Assembly: GCA_900323505.1 (NCBI GenBank)
Contig: OOIN01000008.1
Span: 62,001 to 126,000, forward strand
Source of the DNA: Ustilago trichophora
Lineage: Eukaryota; Basidiomycota; Ustilaginomycetes; Ustilaginales; Ustilaginaceae
Direction of reading: 5' to 3'
DNA length: 64,000 nt
Part shown: piece by piece, positions 40,649 to 51,500 of the stretch
Layout: each line of letters starts with the position of its first letter
Numbering within the stretch: position 1 is the first letter of the stretch
Position numbers and translations under genes: made by a program
Notes under the pieces: model-generated
What the model was told of the DNA's origin: nothing
Seen by the model: the letters and a program-made list of their open reading frames with translations, nothing else
Database searches by the model: none

Positions 40649-43600
40649 ATGGTCGTTCAACGAACGCCACCACCGGTACGTCGATCGCCGCGAAAGGAAG
40701 CTTCTGCATCGGAAGCCTCGTTCACCTCCTTCTCCTCGCAAACGTCACAGCCTCGAAAGATTGGAAAACTTGCCAACTCTACACCATCTGCTGCATCACG
40801 AGCAGAGCCAGCGACACCAGTTCAGCATGCTGCAGCATCCGAGTTCCCCAGCCTCGACCAAATCGCAGCCGTCTCCAAGGAACAGCGCTCTGCATCGCGT
40901 TCCAACAACCGAGCTGTCTTCACCGCATCCTTCCCGGCCACCAGCTCCAACACTGTCCCGAGCTCGCTCCCCCGACCTACAGCTCAAGTACATCGCATCC
41001 ATCTCGACAGTGATAGCGATGACAACCAGCGTCCACGCGCAGCACGCAGCTCGTTGACCAACGGCGCTATCCAACGCGTGCGTCAACAAGCAGGCGACGA
41101 GACTCCGCTGGGCGTGTCTCAAGCCAGAGCAGCTCGTCAAGCGGCTACTGTTGCTGCTGCCTCCTCGTCCAAAGCAAACAGCTCTCTGCTTGCAGATGAC
41201 AGCGGCGATCGTACTGCTCAGCTTGTACCAGGACGTCGCGACCCTGCCCTCAACCCCATTCACGCCGACATCGATGTCGAGAACCCACAGATGCCCAGCC
41301 TGACTCAGCCCACCGCATCCACTTCCGCATCGCATACCTCACAACATATCACACCCAACACTGCAGCTCCCGCCACAGATTCAGCGGCAGACGCTTCCAC
41401 AGCGTCCCAGGCTTCCATCTTTGGTACTGCCAATCGTCGCAACGGACGTGATCAACCCATCGGCGCCGCAGCAGCAGCAGCCGGCACAGCCTACGACTTT
41501 AGCAAGTATCTCGACGGCGAGCTCGACCCTTTCAACCGCGCATCGCGTGCCAATCCGCGTCGCGAATCGCGTCCCTTGCCCGTACAGCAAACGCCGCTCG
41601 ATGATGACGATGATGACGCAGAGACATCGGGTGACACTACTGCACGAGGAGGTCTGGCTGTCGCTTGTCACACCGCTCCACAGACTGCGCCTGTCGAATC
41701 AACACCCCTCGTCAGCCGTGTCAAGGCTCTTGCTGGCGCCACTCCACGAATGAGCCCCCACGCCAGTCCAAGTGTGTCCAGCCGTAAGCTCGCCCATCTC
41801 TCCTCGCTCTCCAATGGCCACACCACCCCTACAACCGGAAATGCAGCCCCATCCGCACCCGCCGACGTTTCCACAACCTCGCTTACCAACCGCTACGACC
41901 CATCAGCCCGCGCAGATCGACTGCAGAATATGGAGCTCGGCGAGCTCCGCAAGAAGCACACCGCACTCGCGCGCCAACTCGCCATGGCGCAAGACGCGCT
42001 CGCCTCTGCCAAGGAGGAATCCGAAGGCTGGGCTTCCGAGTGCACTGGTCTGCAAGAGCAGCTCACTCTGCTCAAGGGTACACATCAAGCCGCTCTCGCT
42101 CGCGAGGGTCGCGCGCGCGCCGAGCTGCAGCTTCGTCTGAGTCAGTACAAGATCGAGGCGGACGATCGTGCGTGGAAGTTGGTCTCGCAGCGCCGGCAGA
42201 CGTCTCTGGTCGATGTTGCGCTGCAGCATGCCAAGAACGAGGCGACGTACCACGAAGGTCGATACCATGCGACCGAGTCCGAGTTGGAGGCGCAAAAGGA
42301 CGAGTTACGTATCCGCCTCATGGTCGAGCGCAAACGTGCCGATTTGCTGGCATTGCACGTCAAAGCAGCGCTGCGCGATGGTGCTCGCCTCAAGAAGAGG
42401 CTCAGCGCCAAGTCGGCTGCCCTTCTCGAGCTCCAGAGTGAAAACGAAAAGTTGGCTGAACAGCTGGAAGACGAACGCCACTCTCGCCGCACAGCCGCCA
42501 CCGCCGCCACCGACCAACAAGAAACGATGGCCGTTCGACAGCAGCTCGAAGAAGCGCAAGCCGAGATCGAAACGTTGAACGAGCGCGATGCGATGATGGC
42601 CGAGACGCGTAAGACGTGGAAGGCGGAACGCAAGCAACTTTTGGCCCAGATCGAGCAACTTTCGGCCACTTTGGCAGCCCTCAAACCGGCGCAGCCTGTG
42701 GAGGCCACGCGACCGGTCAAGGCCTCGACCAAGCCGCATCCATCCGAGATGCTGCCACCGTCGTCGCCCGTCTACGCAAAGAAGAAGAGACCCATGCAGG
42801 GCGCCTCGGAGCTCGGACCTCCTTCTGAGGACGAGGTTGAGAGACGCGTGATCAGCACCGCCGCCACTGCTCGCAAAGCCAATGCGCTCGTACCCTTTGC
42901 GCAGATCTCGACCAAGACAGCCAGCGCCAAGAGGACGGCCAAGCGGGTCAAATCCGCTTCTGCTAGCTCCAAGACCAAGGTGAGCAAGAACTGGCGCGAT
43001 CAAGTGGCGATCACCGATTCGTCTGAAGAGGACTCGGACGATGATCGACGAAGGCGCAATCGGAAGCACGGTGGCGCTGGGTGGGATAGCGAGGTTGAAT
43101 GTGAAGCTGGTCGAAAGACCGAGTTGACGAAATCCAAGGGTGTCAGTAGCGTTACGACCAAGCGAGGATTGACAAAAGCTTGCAGCGTAGCTCGCATCAA
43201 AACAAGCAAGTCTAAAGTTACCATGCCTATCGAGTACGATGATCAGACGGCGGATCCTTCTGCTACGCCCATCATTCGCATTTCGAACAAGCGCACTGTT
43301 CCTGATGATGAGTTGGATGATCAAGGTGTTTTGGACTCCTCTGTGCTCGGTTCCAAGTTTGGACTCGATCGAACCAATTTCGCCCTCCCCGCAAAGACCG
43401 TCAAGGCTCAAGTTAAAAACGCCAAAGTTGCTCTTCCAACCACAGCCGACACTCAAGTGCAAAAGAAGAAGAAGAGGAAACTACTCGCCTCCATCAGTGG
43501 TGCTATCCAATGGGGTGGTACAGCACCCGATGCAGGCGCAGATACAGCCGGATTGGCCCCCAACTTTGACATCCCGCTCGAATTGAGTCCCATCAAACCA

Positions 43601-43678
43601 GGTGGAGGAGCAAGAAATGGCGCAGCCGTAGGTCTCTTAGCTGGCTTCGGTTTGCCTTCGAGAAACCCATTCGCTTGA
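40649..43678 (+). CDS. Coiled-coil protein of unknown function, probably nuclear
   Basis: 1,009 aa from MVVQRTPPPVRRSPRK; the frame is open 27 codons upstream but that leader has no conserved look. Residues 1-425 are disordered, Ser/Ala/Pro-rich. Residues about 428-681 form a long coiled coil (ELRKKHTALARQLAMAQDAL and onward). The C-terminal third is basic with several nuclear-localisation-like clusters (KRTAKRVK, KKKKRKLLA) and acidic Ser patches (SSEEDSDDD). It ends with a hydrophobic tail containing IPLELSPIKPGG. I do not recognise the family. The MCB box in the promoter and the architecture are compatible with a chromosome or spindle protein expressed at G1/S, a weak inference. Confidence 0.65.
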   Translation: MVVQRTPPPVRRSPRKEASASEASFTSFSSQTSQPRKIGKLANSTPSAASRAEPATPVQHAAASEFPSLDQIAAVSKEQRSASRSNNRAVFTASFPATSSNTVPSSLPRPTAQVHRIHLDSDSDDNQRPRAARSSLTNGAIQRVRQQAGDETPLGVSQARAARQAATVAAASSSKANSSLLADDSGDRTAQLVPGRRDPALNPIHADIDVENPQMPSLTQPTASTSASHTSQHITPNTAAPATDSAADASTASQASIFGTANRRNGRDQPIGAAAAAAGTAYDFSKYLDGELDPFNRASRANPRRESRPLPVQQTPLDDDDDDAETSGDTTARGGLAVACHTAPQTAPVESTPLVSRVKALAGATPRMSPHASPSVSSRKLAHLSSLSNGHTTPTTGNAAPSAPADVSTTSLTNRYDPSARADRLQNMELGELRKKHTALARQLAMAQDALASAKEESEGWASECTGLQEQLTLLKGTHQAALAREGRARAELQLRLSQYKIEADDRAWKLVSQRRQTSLVDVALQHAKNEATYHEGRYHATESELEAQKDELRIRLMVERKRADLLALHVKAALRDGARLKKRLSAKSAALLELQSENEKLAEQLEDERHSRRTAATAATDQQETMAVRQQLEEAQAEIETLNERDAMMAETRKTWKAERKQLLAQIEQLSATLAALKPAQPVEATRPVKASTKPHPSEMLPPSSPVYAKKKRPMQGASELGPPSEDEVERRVISTAATARKANALVPFAQISTKTASAKRTAKRVKSASASSKTKVSKNWRDQVAITDSSEEDSDDDRRRRNRKHGGAGWDSEVECEAGRKTELTKSKGVSSVTTKRGLTKACSVARIKTSKSKVTMPIEYDDQTADPSATPIIRISNKRTVPDDELDDQGVLDSSVLGSKFGLDRTNFALPAKTVKAQVKNAKVALPTTADTQVQKKKKRKLLASISGAIQWGGTAPDAGADTAGLAPNFDIPLELSPIKPGGGARNGAAVGLLAGFGLPSRNPFA

Positions 43679-43790
43679 TATTCAAGCGGAAATGTTGAAA
43701 CACAAAAGTACACACACATCTGCACAGCGAAAACTTTATGTTCCCAGAAAAAGTCACATTATCATCAACAATTCAGTATTGATCTAGTTT

Positions 43791-45899
43791 TCAAACCTGC
43801 TGTTTCTCTCCCGATCCCAAAACCGTATCCTCTGCAACCGCATTGGTACTGTCGTATGGAGGTGGTGCAACACTCGCCTGCTGGTGCTGTTGGCTGTATT
43901 CGTTCTTGGCATCTTGCAAAGCCTGGATCGTCTTTCGACCGTATTCTCCGCTCGGTCGACCCATCAACGGTTGGCCTTCCTGACCTCTAGTGGCGTTCCA
44001 GCCGTGTTCGTCGGCGTCGTCTTGCGAGCCGAGACTTTCGAGGTCGACATCTTGACTCAGACGCGATCGTCGACTGCTGTGGCTTGGGGCTGGGCTTGGA
44101 CCACGCCAGTTTGCAGGGAGAAGCGATGACGCCCATTGACCGAGACTCGGTCCTCCTCCTGAACCCGCACCGTTGGCATGAACATTCGAGTTGGGTCCAA
44201 AGGAACTCAACGACAGAGGAGATAACCCGTTTGCGGCGGCACCCTGCAGCTGTTGACTGCTGGCACTGCTGCTCGGGCTCAACTGCTGGCTGCCAGAGCT
44301 ACTGTTGTCGTCACCTCGAACAAAGTAGGCAGGAAGATACAGAACGCCCTTCTTCTTGCTTGGACTGTCGCCAGAATTGGCTTCCATCTCGCTGATCGCA
44401 TCTCCCCTCGAGCTGGGTCTCGAAAGCGTTTGGCCCATCCATGCGAGCACAGACTGGGTCTGCGGTGCGGGCATCGGTTCCGGATCTTGCAACTGGAACA
44501 GGGGCAAACTAAGCCGTGTCGGGCGAGGGGCAGGCATGGAGAGCCTAGATGGATTGGCAGCGGAGGTGCTTCCGACGGTGTCGTGGCGGTTGACGTCGTT
44601 GAGAGGGACGCTCTGATCTTCGTCTGTCGTCGAACGGCGTTTGGAGCGTCTTCTCGATAAGGACCTCGAATTCGTGCCGATTGGCAAGCTGATCCATCGC
44701 CCAGGTTCTCGATGCGTGCGTCTTGAACCTCTTCCAAATCCAGCCCTGTATCCCAACTTCCACAGGAAGGAAGGCAACATGGTCCTGAACAAGCCATAGA
44801 TAACGACACAAACGCCAACAAAGACCAACAAGCGGCCGTGATCTCGTAAAAAGATAAGGAATCCAGCATCGTTTGCGTGCCAACTGGATCCGTAAAAGTG
44901 CGAGAAGAAGGCATCGGGTGCATCCGCGGGTTTGACGTTCTTGCCATACAGACTCTTGGGGAGCACTCTGACCCCCTTGAATCCTGCTTCGGGCTGCTTG
45001 GGCGTGCTGGGGAACGCCGGGCCATGGACATCGACGTAGAGTCCGTAGGAGGCCGAGACGAACATGGGACCTGTCGAGAACATGACGGTAGGGTAGTTGG
45101 TCAAATACTGATGGTTGAAGGTGACGAGGTTGTGAATGAGCTGGTCCATAAAAGGATGGGCTTTGGCGGAGAGCATGACGTCGTTTGATACACCGACGGG
45201 GATGGTTTTGGGCAGGATGACTTCGAACCTCAAGAGAGGGTCGAACCTCCGCAGACATCCAATGTCGAGATCCATGTAGATACCACCGTAGTGATGCAAG
45301 ACAAAGTATCGAATGGCATCTGCACGCTGGATGGGGTAAGGATAGCCATCGAAGACGGGCAAGAACCAGTCGTAGTGCTCTGCGATGAATTTGCGCGAAT
45401 CGGCATCGGTCCAGAGCATGTACTGGTAGTCTGGATGCATGGCGGCACACTCGTCGCGAATGGCCTGCCAGCGTGGAGGGAGATGCTCATCCTTCCAAGT
45501 TTGGTGGATGATGCGTGGGATTTTTTCGATTGGATTGGTGGGATCCCATTTTTTAGGAGTGTTGTCGCGCCATGGCTGAGGTGTTGCAATCATGTTGTTA
45601 GGATCAATGACGGGAGCTGGATGCGAAGTGGATACGTTGGTGGCAGAATTGGATGCAGTGGCATGTTGGGTGATCTTTGCGAGCCAAGGGATGCGAGCGG
45701 CCCAGCCATCTGGACCATCTGGCGATGCACCCGATTGAATCTGTTGCCATGTGCCCAACTCTTCTGGGAGGATGTATGCCGAAGAGTCGATGGAGAAGTA
45801 GGCATTGGCGGTGGTGAGAACGACAATGGTACCTGCCAGGAAGAGACCGAGCAAAACGAGGAGGATGTGGGTGGTGCGCCTTGATAGTAGCGACACCAT
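43791..45899 (-). CDS. SUR1: GT32 glycosyltransferase, Sur1/Csg1-like inositolphosphorylceramide mannosyltransferase
   Basis: Intronless, 702 aa. One membrane segment near the N-terminus (HILLVLLGLFLAGTIVVL) and another after the catalytic domain (about residues 355-380, LLVFVGVCVVIYGLF). The catalytic domain has IPRIIHQTWKD, RADAIRYFVLHHYGG and the DxD metal site YMDLDIGC near residue 210, all typical of the Och1/Sur1 family GT32. A membrane span after the domain and the NHQYLTNYPTVMFSTGP region favour Sur1/Csh1 (mannosylation of inositolphosphorylceramide in the Golgi) over Och1. The C-terminal ~300 residues are a disordered, Ser-rich cytosolic tail not found in the yeast enzyme as I know it. 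Confidence 0.82.
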   Translation of the reverse strand: MVSLLSRRTTHILLVLLGLFLAGTIVVLTTANAYFSIDSSAYILPEELGTWQQIQSGASPDGPDGWAARIPWLAKITQHATASNSATNVSTSHPAPVIDPNNMIATPQPWRDNTPKKWDPTNPIEKIPRIIHQTWKDEHLPPRWQAIRDECAAMHPDYQYMLWTDADSRKFIAEHYDWFLPVFDGYPYPIQRADAIRYFVLHHYGGIYMDLDIGCLRRFDPLLRFEVILPKTIPVGVSNDVMLSAKAHPFMDQLIHNLVTFNHQYLTNYPTVMFSTGPMFVSASYGLYVDVHGPAFPSTPKQPEAGFKGVRVLPKSLYGKNVKPADAPDAFFSHFYGSSWHANDAGFLIFLRDHGRLLVFVGVCVVIYGLFRTMLPSFLWKLGYRAGFGRGSRRTHREPGRWISLPIGTNSRSLSRRRSKRRSTTDEDQSVPLNDVNRHDTVGSTSAANPSRLSMPAPRPTRLSLPLFQLQDPEPMPAPQTQSVLAWMGQTLSRPSSRGDAISEMEANSGDSPSKKKGVLYLPAYFVRGDDNSSSGSQQLSPSSSASSQQLQGAAANGLSPLSLSSFGPNSNVHANGAGSGGGPSLGQWASSLLPANWRGPSPAPSHSSRRSRLSQDVDLESLGSQDDADEHGWNATRGQEGQPLMGRPSGEYGRKTIQALQDAKNEYSQQHQQASVAPPPYDSTNAVAEDTVLGSGEKQQV

Positions 45900-46591
45900 T
45901 GTTGTTAGGGTTTAAAGGTGGCCCGGAGGCCTATGCGAGATCCACGATGGTGGTCTGTAGATCAGAAGGAAGAAGCGTGGTGATGATGCCCGAGTCGACT
46001 GTGTGATGTACTCGACGTGATGTTGTGTTGGGGTTTTGTTTTCAAGCGACCAGCATGGGCAGATGTGATTTTTGAGAGAAGCCAAAAAAAAGGGGCGGAA
46101 GATGCCGAAATCGAGACAAGAATTTGCAACGAGAGTTGGTAGCGATGTTTAGGCGCTGTGAATCTTTGAGCGGTATGGATGGTGTGGTTGATGCGCAACA
46201 AAGTGCAAGTGGTATCTGGTATGGCGACCAAGAGTGTATGTTAGGCAAACAGATGGGTTGGAGCGGTGGCTAAACGACGATGAGAGAAGTGGGTTCAAGA
46301 CGTGTCGAATGTCACTTGTTGAAGAGCAGTAAGAGGAGAAGGATGCGATGGTGGAGAGGATAGATGATAGCGATGAGCAAGCGTTCAGAGCAAAATGGCT
46401 AACAAAGCGCGGCAAAGAGGAAGGAGCGCACACACGCACGCACGCCAAAATCCAACCAAATTGCCGTTTCCCACCTCTTTTCTCGGCGCTGAAACACAAG
46501 GAGGCACCTCTACACCAGGCGAAAAACAATTTCAGAAAGAAAAAAAAAGCCCCAAAAAGAGGAACGCGCCTTTGGCTTGGCAGTGTGCCTA

Positions 46592-46619
46592 TTTTTTTTT
46601 TTTTTTTTTTTTTTTTTTT
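46592..46619. repeat. Poly(T)28 tract
   Basis: Read directly, in the SUR1 upstream region. Confidence 0.85.
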
Positions 46620-47727
46620 CCCGAAAATGACTCTGTTTTCTTTTGCAAAAGGAGCATGTGGTTTGAGCACGCGCCCCACTTTGATTTTCTCTATTTACGG
46701 CTCTGGAGGAGCGTGTGTTGATTTTGGTTTGGGTGGATTTTGAAATTTCGGCGCGATCCAAGCGAGAGAGAGCCGGAGATTGACTTGTTTTCACCAAGCG
46801 GCTCGCCTCTCGAGCGGAGCATCAAAAAAAGAAATAAAAAGAGAGAGAGAGAAGCGTGCCGCCTCTGCTTTGGCTTGGAAACTGGAAACTGGAAACGGCC
46901 AACATCAAAAACAGATCGGCCAGCTTTTGCAGATACAGTACAGAACTTCGGTCCGACATGTCTTGATTCTTTTTCACTTTTGACCACTTCCAAGTCACTT
47001 GTCTGTACAGCGAGGAGGTTATGATATGGGAACGTTGGGCTCTGTACACGTCGCTGTGCCATGATGGTGGGCGTAATGTGCCAAGCCCTAAAAAACGGCT
47101 CGGCATCACTTGCCTAGCCACCATCGCACTACAGAGTACTGTATGCACTGCTTCTTTGTTGTTGTTTGTTTGATTGGGTATTTCATTTAAGTTTGAATTT
47201 GTTGTCGTCAAAATTCAAATTCTTGCCAGATCAACGTGGCTGTTTTCCGCTCTTCAATTCACAATTCCGCTCGCAATCCATCCCTCCGCGATCCAACACC
47301 ACCAACGTCATATGCCCTCAACGCCTTACAACCTTCTTAGGAGGAGAAGAAATCCACGTTGCATGACCGCACTACACCTAAGTCAAGATGGTTGATGTGA
47401 TGTGTAGTAATGTAGTGGCCACTTGGCTTTTTCTTCTTGCCCATTCCAAACGAGCACTGCAGACCTCAAGCCCTTCTGTTGTGCTTGCATGCTTACAATG
47501 GCCAATGCTTTCGAGAACGAGTACATCGGTGGTCGAATCGCTTCTAAGCGGACCAGTTCTACCGCGGTGAGAAGCAGAGTAGCATCCAAATTGTCATTGC
47601 TCTTGACCATTTTGAACATACACCCGCAGCTGCTCTCCGCACAAAACTCTTTGGTACACCTTGAAACCAGCTCCCTTACACTCACACCACATCACCACGA
47701 GGCAGAGAAGAACAAGGTCCGGAACAA

Positions 47728-47729
<2 letters not shown>

Positions 47730-47761
<32 letters not shown>
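47730..47761. repeat. Poly(T)32 tract
   Basis: Read directly, in the same long intergenic region. Confidence 0.85.
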
Positions 47762-47762
<1 letters not shown>

Positions 47763-48339
47763 GGAAAGGACTTGTTCTTCTTTTTCTTCTCTCTGTTTGT
47801 GTCGGTAACACCGCGGAGCTATAGCACCACTCACTCGCTCGCAATTCACATCATGATGGTCCGGAATCCTTTCTCCGAATCCTCTTTTCTCTCTCTCCTA
47901 CGTTGGCATCTTGTCCGCTTACCATCCATCCAATCATTCCCTTCCTTCCTCTTCCCCCAGGGTCTTAGCCACGAGTCATAAACAGCAAGACCCTGATCTT
48001 CACTCGCTCTCCCACCACTCCATTGCAGACAAAGCTAATACTCAATCGGAAAAAAATAACAACAACAACCCGATCAAAAAATTTAAAGGAAAACAACAAA
48101 AAATCAATCCCCGCCTCTCCATACAGTATCGTCATCTCGCTTAGACATCCCTTTTCATAACTCTCGAGTTACAGTGCAATCCTGTCGGAGCTTCGATCAA
48201 TCCCAACTCTCCTTCTCCCATGTAGCAAAACGCCGTTCCTGACATCCCACACCCATCGCTCCGACCACACACACGTCATGTTGTACTCAATCACCTTCAC
48301 ACCTTTAACACCCCCGCTTCCATCCATCACTCACCCCTT

Positions 48340-48343
<4 letters not shown>

Positions 48344-48378
<35 letters not shown>
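48344..48378. repeat. (CA)n dinucleotide microsatellite
   Basis: About 17 CA units in the 3' flank of the Rim15-like gene. Confidence 0.9.
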
Positions 48379-48380
<2 letters not shown>

Positions 48381-48538
48381 CACTCTCCACGACAGTCGAT
48401 ATGAAAAGAATGAGTGTCAAAACCAATGCGAAACAATGCAATTTGCAAACGAAAACCAAAAACAAAAATATCATATCCAACAAAACAAATCAAATGCTTG
48501 TGGCGGCCGACTTTCCACTGAGACATCCCCGCTGGAGT

Positions 48539-51500
48539 TCAAGAGAGCGACAACTTCTCAGCCACCTTGCTGAGCGTCTCTGCCGTTTCCTCATCTCTCT
48601 GATCGCCAGCCCCATCCACCAGCTGTTGCGATTCTGCCAGCCGTTGCCATGTTGCCAAGCTGACCGCTGTCTTGGGCGCCTGAGACTGTGATTGCTGCTG
48701 CTGCTGCTGTAAGTGATGCTGCTGCGGCGCCTCAAAATGGCGCGAGGTAAGCACCGAGCTTCCCAAGGGCGACGAAGAGTATGGCGTGTGATGAGGTGAT
48801 CCTGTTGTAACCAGACCTGCCGTGCCAACCAGCGGCGGTGTGCTGGCACGAGCCATGCCGCTCGTCCCAACCACCGACTGCGAAGGCGTCTTCCTCGCCA
48901 GAGTCGACTTTCTCGACAAAGGTCGAGACTCTGCCGGCGCACTAGTCGTACCCGAAGCCGAACCAGAGCCATTCGAAACCTCGATCACATTCTGTGCGCC
49001 GCTCACCTCCGTATTGGCGCTCGCCTGCGTCGGCGTAAATCCGAGCTGGGACAAGGTCGCGCACACATCGATCTTCTCCAGCGGCTTGGCCAGAACAGCA
49101 TCGAACAACGAACCGGCAGCGTCGATCGGTTCGCCACGATCAAACGATGCAAGTGCTACGATCGGCGTCGTCGAGTTGACGTTGCGCGTCGACTTGACCA
49201 TCCTCGTCACGTCTTGTCCTCCAACGATCGGCAGCGTAACGTCGATAAACATGACGGCAAACTTGTGATCGCCCATGGCCAGTCGAACCGCCTCAGCTCC
49301 ATCGCGGACGGCTGTACATCGACATCCGAGCTTGACCAGGATGGTCTCGAGCACGCGCAGCGCGATGGGATTGTCCTCGGCGATCAGACATGCGATCTCG
49401 TCCGAATTGCCTGCAGCGCCAGCTGGCGTCGTAGGAAGAGGCGCGAATGCGTTGGTCGGCGAGATCGAGGCGGTAGGCGACACGGCCGATGTACCGGCAG
49501 CAGCATTGGCGACAGAGCGAGAGAGCTTTCTAGAGGAGCTTTCTTGCGGCTGCGTCTGCGATTGCGATTGCGATTGCGATTGCGTTGCTTGCTGCTGCTG
49601 CTGCTGATGCTGCTGCTGCTGCTGATGCCAATGAGACGGAAGAGCTGGTCGATCAGCAATGCCAGCCGACTTGGTTCGAATGCGCGACGGCATCGAGTTG
49701 CGTCGTTCGCCACCGCCTGAAGCCTCGACCAGCTGTTGTCGACGTCGATCAACGATCCCAATAGGCATAGCTGCCGAAGGCGATGGGAACGATCGACCCG
49801 CATTGCCGATGGCAGTATCACCATCCGGTGTCGTAGCCGAAAGAGTGGCTGCTGCAGAGACGGGGAGCTCCGAAGTGCGGCGGCGATGTGCCGAGCTGAC
49901 GAGCTGTCCTGCTGGCGAAGTCGGCGCGGTGGATCTTGACGGAGTCGATCCCTGCGACGAGGCACTCTGCGCTGGCGAAGGAGGGCCGGCAAGCGTCTGC
50001 GAGTGAACCCGCTGTGCCGGTCTGCCTTTGGCCGAGAAGCTGCGATGGCGCGTATAGATGGCCGATTGCTCGAGCGCCTTGGTGAGTGCAGGCATCTGCT
50101 CCTCCCTCATCTTGCGGATCACTTCGTCGTTGGCCTGCTTGAGCACGGGCAAGTTCTTGTAGCTAAAGTTGCCAAAATCCTCGTTCTGCGTCGAGCTCTG
50201 AGGCTGCAACGCCTTCTCGAGACGCGAACGCATCCTCGAAGGAGGCAGACCGGTCTGGACGAATTTGTTGCCCTCGATGGCTCGAGCAAACTCGCGAGTG
50301 CCGTGCGCCGGCTCGTCGTCAAAGTCTTGGTGGCTCGCACCGCGCAGATCAAAGTAGTCGGTCGACTCGGGATCCGTAACCTGCGGCACAAACGGACCAG
50401 GCTCGGCAGTGACATTGTCCCAGTCGTATCCTTTGAAGAAGGCATGGTCCTTGATCTCCTCGGGTCCGCCCGAACCTAGACGTCGCTTGGGATCGGTGCA
50501 CATGAGCGATTCCATCAGATCCCTTGCTTCGGGTGACACCTCCACCGAATCCTCCTCCCAATCGATGCGTCTTGACAGGATGTTGTCAAACACCTTTTCG
50601 GGCGTCTCGGCGTGGAAAGGCGGAACTCCATACAGGAACTCGTAGAGAATGACGCCGAGCGCCCACCAATCCACCGCAAAGTCGTCCATACCAATACCGA
50701 GAATGCTTTCGGGTGCCAAGTAGTCTGGGGTGCCGACGAAGCGTTTGGGCGCGCTCGAGCCTCCATCACCCGAGGAGGGCCCCAGGTTGTCGCTGAGCAG
50801 CGGGTGAGCACCAAACAGGTTTCCGGGACTGTCGATGCGGGCCGAAGGCAGAGGTTTGGGTACGGCACGTTGAGAATCGGACTCGCCCGAGTCGCTGGCG
50901 TCGGTAGAAGAGCTGACAATACGGCTACGCTGGGGAGCAGCAAAGAACGACTGGTTGCGCATCATGCCTCCCAGACCAGGCGTCATGGGCGAGAAGGAAG
51001 CTGCCGTATCGCCTGCAGTGGTGCCAGCAGGTGTCGACAGTGCATGATGACGTGCTTCCGATGCGAACGAGGCCGCCGAGCTAGGAAGAGATCCGCTGTT
51101 CGAGTCGGTCCTCGACGCATGGCCAGCAAAGGCGCCACCGGTAGATGCCGATGCTACCGCCGCCTGACGTGTCTGACGACCGAGCAGACCGATCTTGGAG
51201 AGACCAAAGTCCGTGAGCTTGAGATGGCCCTTCTGATCGATGAGCAGGTTGTCAGGCTTGAGATCTCGATGCACGACGCCTTTCGAGTGAAGATGTTGCA
51301 GTCCAATGACGACCTCAGCGATGTACTGACGAGCCCATTCCTCCGGTAGACCACCAAGCACCTTGCAGAGCGATGCGCAATCTCCACCGGGAAGATACTC
51401 CATCACCAGGTACAGGAACTCTGCGCTCTGGAAGGTGAAGAAGAGCTTGACCACAAACGGAGACTGGTTCTGCGTCATCAGGATCATGCGCTCGGCCTTG

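Larger units (their letters stand above)
45900..48538. other. 2.6-kb region upstream of SUR1 with poly(T) tracts and microsatellites
   Basis: It lies between the SUR1 start and the 3' end of the Rim15-like gene (both minus strand). It contains T28 (46592-46619), T32 (47730-47761), (CA)n (48344-48378), and TACAGTACAG (about 46934-46943) and CTGTACAG (47003-47010) motifs. At 47383-47824 both strands hold ORFs of about 100-130 codons: plus strand with NAFENEYIGGRIASKR, minus strand with NLDATLLLTAVELVRLEA. Neither has a recognisable domain. A small unannotated gene or lncRNA here cannot be excluded. Confidence 0.4.

Noticed and set aside
47383..47824. Overlapping ORFs on both strands in the SUR1 upstream region
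   Set aside because: Neither has a domain, and the plus-strand frame ends in a poly-Phe run from the T32 tract; left as an open possibility in the intergenic entry.
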